Source: Brachypterus glaber (Eukaryota; Arthropoda; Insecta; Coleoptera; Kateretidae). Taken from it: DNA of 64,000 nt. The translations under genes were made by a program, and so were the position numbers. Location of the stretch: the NCBI GenBank assembly GCA_958510825.1, contig OY294049.1, forward strand, positions 9,548,001 through 9,612,000. Direction: 5' to 3'. Each line of letters begins with the position of its first letter. The first letter of the stretch is position 1. The notes beneath the pieces were generated by a model. The model did no database searches and was not told the DNA's origin. It saw only the letters and a program-made list of their open reading frames with translations. Positions 58,332 to 64,000 of this stretch are shown here, in pieces.

Positions 58332-59570
58332 ATCCCTTGAAGGTAAAATGGGTTTCAAAATTAAAGCACCTTTTGCAAATTTGCTTACAGATATTTTAGG
58401 GCTACCTTAGTATATAACCACTTTTAGCAAAATCAATACCTTGTCCGTTTCTTAGGTAATGGTAAAAAATCCTCAGCAGACTCTGAAGGCAACAGTTAAA
58501 TCATATTGCAAGTAGAATTTGACTAATCTTATAGTATTTTTTCCTCTGATTAAAAATCTGTTTAAAAATTAACTGTGGCTTTTGACAGTTTCGAGAAGTA
58601 TGGTTTTAAAATTTTTACATTAGCTAAAAATGGTCATATTCGGACACTCATAAGTCAATAATGAAAGCGTCAAAATGAAAATCCAAAAGTCTAAATTAAC
58701 ATTTACTTTATGATTTAAATAACTAAAGTAAAATTAGTTATGTTTTTCTGGATTTTGTTTGTTGGCTTTTTTTCTGTACCTCTTAAATAGTGTTAAAAAG
58801 TGTGAACAAATTTTTTGTTGTCCATGGACTGGATCCATTACACTACTAGATATAATTGACTGTCATATTGAAAGTTATATTGTGACATTTTATATCTGCT
58901 AGAACTAGTCTACAAACTGTATTTACATGAAGCTACCAGACAACAAATTTGTTCACACTTTTTAACACTGTTTCAGAGGTGTAGAAAAGAGGCTAATAAA
59001 CGAAATCCAGAAAAAGGTGATTTAATGTTACTTTAGTTATTTAAATCTTAAAATAAATGTTATATTAGATGCTTTCATTATATACTTATGGGTCTCCGAA
59101 TATGACTATTTTAAGTAAATTAAAAAAATTTAAAACCATATTTCTTGAAAACAACAAAAGCTACAGATAATTTTTAAACAGATTTGAAGTCAAATTCTAC
59201 TTGCAATATAATTTAACTGTTTCTTACAGAGTCTGCTGAGGAACTTTTACCATTTGGACTTTATATGACTATTTTAAGAAAATTAAAAAAAATTAAAACC
59301 ATATTTCTTGAAAACGACAAAAGCTACAGATAATTTTTAAACAGATTTGAAATCAGAGGAAAAAATACTATATGATTAGTCAAATTCTACTTGCAATATA
59401 ATTTAACTGTTTCTTACAGAGTCTGTTGAGGAACTTTTACCATTATCTAAGAAACGGACAAGGTACTGATTTTGCTAAAAGTGGTTATATACAAGGTAGC
59501 CCTAAAATAACTGTATGCAAATTTGCAAAAGGTGCTTTAAATTTGAAACCCATTTTGCCTTCAGGGGATA
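58332..59570. mobile_element. 1.24-kb foldback with a duplicated segment in the right arm
   Basis: CTTGAAGGTAAAATGGGTTT at the left pairs with AAACCCATTTTGCCTTCAG at the right, and the arms pair for about 500 bases. A block of about 150 bases (TATGACTATTTTAAG ... GAACTTTTACCATT) occurs twice in the right arm, at about 59105-59255 and 59265-59445, and once in the left. Confidence 0.7.
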
Positions 59571-59666
59571 TGTGTATTGTAACTGTAATTATTTTCAAAA
59601 ATAACATTATACATAGCATATTTTTCATAGCCAGTATAAAATTTATGCTGATTATTTATATTTATA

Positions 59667-60338
59667 CAGTGAATGTCTAAAGTCCGCCCCCCTTTAACTT
59701 TTGAACGACTTAAGATATCAACTCGAAATTTGTAACACGTTAATAACAGCCTAAATAACTTTTTGGTAAATATTTTATTTTTAGGGGGCACAATGAAGTC
59801 AGGAGGACAAGGCGGAACATTTTTTTAAATGAAAAGGGGGTCGTGTGATACATCATTTTAAAGCTTATTAAATCTCTTTTCGACCATATAATTTATAACT
59901 TTTTATTTTTTTTAAGGTGTACAGTTTTCATTTTTTTTTTCGTTAAAAAAATAGATTTTTTTAAACTTTTTTTTTTAAATTTTTCATTCATATCATTTAA
60001 AATTTGTTTAAAAGTAAGATTTACTTTTTTGTATCACGAAATTAATCATTAAAGAAAAGTTTTTATTTTTTTTTAAGAAATTTTAACACTCTTTTTAACC
60101 CCCTAAAAAAAATAAAATTAGATGGTCAAATAGAGAATTTTATGAGCTTTAAAATGATGAATTACACGTCCTCTTTCCACTAAAAAAATATCCCCCTTTG
60201 CCCCCTGCTTTCACTGTGCTCCCCAAGCATATAAAATATATACCAAATTATTTGGATTATGTTAAGGTGTTCCAAATTTAAAGTTGATATCTTAGGCCTT
60301 TCAAAAGTTAAAAGGGGAGGACATTTGAAAGTTTTTAT
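59667..60338. mobile_element. TA-flanked foldback, second copy of the 15821 family
   Basis: Begins CAGTGAATGTCTAAAGTCCG after TA. It carries the family blocks CTTTTGAACGACTTAAGATA, GTGATACATCATTTTAAAG and their inverted versions. Right terminus diverged. Confidence 0.66.
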
Positions 60339-60480
60339 ATATTTTAGAAAAAAGTTAAATATTAAATTTCAAAAAATAATATCTTATTATCATAATAAAT
60401 AAAAATATTTTATTGGCTGAGACGTCCAAAAAATGCCTTTACAAAAAAAACCTAATTTATTTTTGCGTTTAATACGGTTT

Positions 60481-60939
60481 ATAGTCCGGGAGCCCAAGCC
60501 CAGTAGATTTTTTTTTTACCTTACCGTTGATACTTTGTATATGTGTTCTTTATGTACAGCCAAACAACTTGAACATAAGAAAATTCTCGGTAGCGGGGCG
60601 GTTTTTTTTTTGGGACCAACCCTTAACTTTAGTGCGTCCAACAACGGTATTGCCAGAATTGTTTTGTCGGGCAAGGTTACCACTTGATTTTAAATATTTT
60701 CTCAGGATCGCTTAAGAAAAATAATTAAAAACAAGTGGAAACCTTGTCCGACAAATTTTTTTTTGGCAACACCATTGTCGGACGCCCTAAAGTTAAGGGT
60801 TGGTCTCAAAAAAACACGCCCCGCTACCGAGAAATTTCTTTTGTAAGAAGTTGTTTGACTGGACATAAAGAACACATATACAAAGTCTCAACGGTAAGGT
60901 AATAAAAAAATTCTACTGAGCGTGGGCTCCCGGACTATT
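60481..60939. mobile_element. Foldback with GTCCGGGAGCCC ends
   Basis: ATAGTCCGGGAGCCCAAGC at the left is mirrored by GTGGGCTCCCGGACTA. Inner arms ATGTGTTCTTTATGT and GGTAGCGGGGCG also pair. About 460 bases, centre around 60,710. Non-coding. Confidence 0.72.
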
Positions 60940-61176
60940 AATATCATATGAAAATTATGTATTTATACATAAAAACCTATCAGCTAAAAAAGAACAAGAA
61001 AAGACAACACATTTTGCAAACTTAAGTTAAAATCTGTAATTTTACCACAGCAAGTCATGCGAAAGTCAAGCTGCAAAATAAAAAATACCAAGCCCAACCA
61101 AATACCGGGTGTTTCTGAAAGGTGGCTTTAACAAAACTGTGGTTTTCATAAAACCAAATATGAATGACGCAAATTG

Positions 61177-62507
61177 TTTCAATATATGACTTCAACGGCG
61201 TCCATATTTAAAAGTTCGCAATAACGTTACGAGATGGCACTACTGGCAGGACTCTAAAGAATTCTATCAATCGCCAAAATTGTAGATATGACCGCTAAAA
61301 TTTTGACCAGTCATATACAGGGTGTTCCAGGTATTCGCTCATTAATTTTGCGAGATGATTCTACATCCAAAAATATGCAAAAAAAAGTTCCTATAAATAT
61401 TGGTCCGGAAATGAGCCCTAAGGGAGCTACAGCCCTTCCAAGGGTCTAAAAATCTAAGTCTAAAAATTAGATTTTTTAAAATATCTCTAGAGCCCTATGA
61501 ACTACAGTTACAATTTTTTGCACATGTTATAAAATGGTTATTATCTGATGTAATTTTAGTTTGATAACTTTAACCAGGGGCGTGTAATAGAGAGGTTTTT
61601 CACTTTTTTGCCGCAAACTTTTATGTCTGTAGTTTTTTATCATTTTACCAGAAAAATTTAATTCCTTGGCTAAAATAGATAAAAAAGTTGCTCTTAGTAT
61701 AACACCACAGAATCAACATCATAAATACGAACTAAAAACTGCGCCAATAATTTTTTAAATAATACAGGGCGATTCTTCATCAAAAACTGTAGATAACCTT
61801 ATTTATGTATTTTTAACCAAGGAATCATAGTCAGTTGATAAAATGTTAAAAAAATACAGTCGAAAAGGTTTGGGGCAAAAAAGTGACAACGCCCCATATT
61901 TCGCAAGCCCCTATTTAAAGTTAACCAATAAAAATAACATGGGATGGTAGCCTTTATCAATGTTGCAATATGCAAACCTTCAGAGATATTGAAAAAAAAC
62001 TACTTCTTAGGAGGGCCGTAGCTCCCTTATGGCTGATTTCCAGACCAACCTTTACATGAACTTTTGATATTTTTGGATGTAGAACCATCTTCCAGAATTA
62101 ATATGTGACGTCAGAACGATTTTTTTTAAATATTCGGTTTTTAAAACTATACGCTATCTGGTTTTAAAAATGATATTTGACAGCAGACAGATATTGTCTG
62201 ATCTGTGTTCTGTGACTCAACAATTGAGTTAGATTTATGTTCTTTAACTCAACAATTGGATCCCAAAAGATTTTAGAATGTTTTTATTGACAGCATGACA
62301 TCAGTTTTCAAAATTTGTTATTTTAGCGATATATTGAATATGTGACGCAGCTCTCGAATATATTTTAAATTTTAAAGTTTTTAAAAATGTCACGAAAAAT
62401 ATTCAACGCTAAAAAATGACTTTGTATAGTACACGAAGTTCGCCTGCTAGCAGTGTCATCTCGTAAAATGTTTGCGAACTTCTAAATATGGCCGCCGTTA
62501 TTGAAAT
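61177..62507. mobile_element. Foldback hosting a nested ACAGGGTG element
   Basis: GGCGTCCATATTTAAAAGTT with GAGATGGCACTACTGGCAGG at the left is mirrored at the right by CCTGCTAGCAGTGTCATCTC and GAACTTCTAAATATGGCCGC. The pairing resumes only outside 61317-62100, so that block was inserted later. Confidence 0.6.
61317..62100. mobile_element. ACAGGGTG-family foldback, nested
   Basis: ACAGGGTGTTCCAGGTATTC at the left. The family blocks GATTCTACATCCAAAAATAT and GGTCCGGAAATGAGCCCTAA are repeated inverted on the right. Outer ends differ from the ACAGGGTGATC copies. Confidence 0.6.
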
Positions 62508-62714
62508 CTGCTAAAATAATCCTTAAAACTAGCAGTCTAAATGTATGACATTTTCAAATGTTACACAGGAAAAAATACCAAAAATACAATTAATTTATCT
62601 TTTTTAATTACCCAAAAGTTGTGGACAAAAAATGACACTAACTACTGTAAAACTACTCAAAATTTTCATAAATTAATTGGCCAAATGCAAAAATCCCCAC
62701 TCCATAAGATCTCT

Positions 62715-63226
62715 GGGATCGTTCAAGTATTACGGAACGCGCTAGGGGGGGGTGGGGGTCTCAAAAACGTTACGTCGCGTTACAGAGGGGGGGGGTGTCA
62801 GTAAAAATGTTACGTAACACTTAAAAAATTATAAACTTATAAAATGTGTATTGGATCACGTTTTTAACAATGATCTAGGCTTAAAGAGTCGGATTCCTTG
62901 CAAATTTTATTGCACACGGCGTGGTTAACAGTTAACTAAATCTTCTAAACAAAAACAATTAGAGATGGAAAACCATAGCCTATAACCGGTTTTCGGTTAA
63001 CCGGTTTCGGAAATAATATCACACCGGTTTTGGGTTAAAACACGGAAGCAATAGCCGGTTAAAAACCGGTTTAAACCATAAAGCATAATTTCCTTTAATT
63101 TTTTTTAACATTTTGTAAAATGTTACGTAACAAATAGGGGGGGGGGTGTCTCGAAAATGTTACGCCGCGTTACATGGGGGGGTCAAAAATGGCCAAATTT
63201 GCGTTACGTAATACTTGAACGCTCCC
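62715..63226. mobile_element. Foldback with GTTCAAGTATTACG ends and TCT duplication
   Basis: GGGATCGTTCAAGTATTACG and the inverted GGGAGCGTTCAAGTATTACG are flanked by TCT on both sides (62712-62714, 63227-63229). Poly-G runs and GTTACGTAA lie inside both arms, as in 29850-30528. The centre is a different, ACCGGTT-rich segment. Confidence 0.7.
62961..63080. repeat. ACCGGTT-rich core, probably a nested MITE
   Basis: It opens with AGAGATGGAAAACCATAGCC and contains repeated AACCGGTT/ACCGGTTTTCGGTTAACC palindromes. Composition is unlike the arms that enclose it. Confidence 0.5.
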
Positions 63227-63614
63227 TCTACTCTAAAACTGTCAAAAGTTACAAATCTACTCTGTGTTTGAAAAAAAAGTTAAATATCCTATGAAAGAGC
63301 TGCCCTGAAAAAGCTGCCCTTGTTTTAGCATTCGCCTGAATTCATTCCAATAAAATAACGCATATTTTGTGGGAGATTTTCCACCTGTGTGTGTTTAATG
63401 TCAATTTACACAGTAAAGATATTATGGAGCAGAAGTAAGAGTATATATACTCTATAGCTTCCATGGAGTAGATGTTACAGTGTCGATATGTGATGTCTCA
63501 TATATAAAAATATTGGATATGCATAAAGAAACTGTTGCGGTAAAAATACGATTTTTAAGCGAATTATTTGTCATCAAGGCACAACACACAAAAACAGAAA
63601 AAAAAACGACGATG

Positions 63615-63879
63615 CTACACTTGGGTGTCTTCTTGCTCTTTTTCGCGCTGTCTGACAGCCACGGCCGTTTCAACGAGCAGATAAAGGCATTTGAATTTGT
63701 CTTTATCCTCTCCGTCAGAGGACACTAGCGCGTCGGCGGGAAGTAGTGTATTTACCTGGTGGGCTGGCACAACCTGGACCTTTGGGTTTGACAATGGATG
63801 GGGCAATTGCGGCAAATGGGCAAGCTGAGGGTGCGGGGCGCTCCAGTACTCAGTCTCAGAAAACTTAGTATCAAATGGC
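63615..63879 (-). CDS. Terminal coding exon of an unrecognised gene (partial)
   Basis: On the - strand a TTCTTTTTAG acceptor opens a frame of 87 codons ending at TAG. It starts PFDTKFSETEYWSAPHPQ, has a Pro/His/Leu-rich middle and ends with a charged helix-like stretch (VETAVAVRQREKEQE). The GC content and codon structure stand out from the AT-rich flanks. I do not recognise the family. The remaining exons lie beyond the right edge. An ATTAAA on this strand at about 63393-63398 could be its polyadenylation signal. Confidence 0.55.
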
Positions 63880-64000
63880 CTAAAAAGAATTATTATTAAA
63901 GGTCTTGTCAAAAATAAAGATGCCGCTGCCAACAAAACAATACAAAAGAATACCTTTCCAACAAAATAATACTTTCCCCCATTTGTCCCATAGCAAATTA

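Overview
The window is AT-rich animal DNA, most likely from an insect and possibly a beetle. That rests on the two recognisable genes, both with spliced or SR-protein architecture, and on the repeat types; nothing in the sequence names the species. Three protein-coding loci can be supported. (1) The 3' two-thirds of an INO80D-type gene lies on the + strand at 20705-26829, in six exons whose reading phases join exactly. (2) A single-exon B52/SRSF4-5-6-type splicing factor lies on the - strand at 49812-50708. (3) The last coding exon of a gene I do not recognise lies on the - strand at 63615-63879 and runs off the right edge. I see no bona fide tRNA, rRNA or CRISPR.

Nearly everything else is non-autonomous mobile DNA, dominated by foldback elements whose two halves are reverse complements. 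Left part (1-20 kb): paired foldbacks at 1 kb, TTAA-bounded elements at 6.3 and 12.9 kb, a composite repeat holding a clean SINE insertion (8.6-10.3 kb), a TA-bounded foldback (15.8 kb), a LINE tail with a pentanucleotide array (16.6-17.1 kb), and a tandem duplication at 17.9-19.4 kb in which each copy carries a different insertion that the other copy lacks. Middle (20-34 kb): the INO80D gene with elements in its introns, a 5'-truncated LINE with a 15-bp target duplication (28.8-29.2 kb), and a TAA-bounded foldback (29.9-30.5 kb). From 34 to 49 kb: AACGTTA-rich elements, one sitting inside the terminal repeat of another, then long foldbacks of 0.4-1.2 kb. From 51 to 63 kb: more foldbacks, including one of about 1.4 kb enclosing a decayed FLYWCH zinc-finger reading frame, which suggests Mutator-like ancestry.

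The most distinctive pattern is a set of five small foldbacks with CCC...GGG ends (18996, 34810, 35913, 37701, 52020). Each is flanked by a matching dinucleotide (GA, AA, CA, TG, TA). Two of these are backed by an empty site elsewhere in the window. This points to a DNA transposon lineage making unrestricted 2-bp target duplications.

The genes do not form a pathway: one is chromatin remodelling, one is splicing and one is unknown. The main story is how nested, datable insertions built the intergenic DNA. Coordinates of repeats are by eye and generally good to a few bases where a target duplication is given, and to 10-30 bases otherwise.
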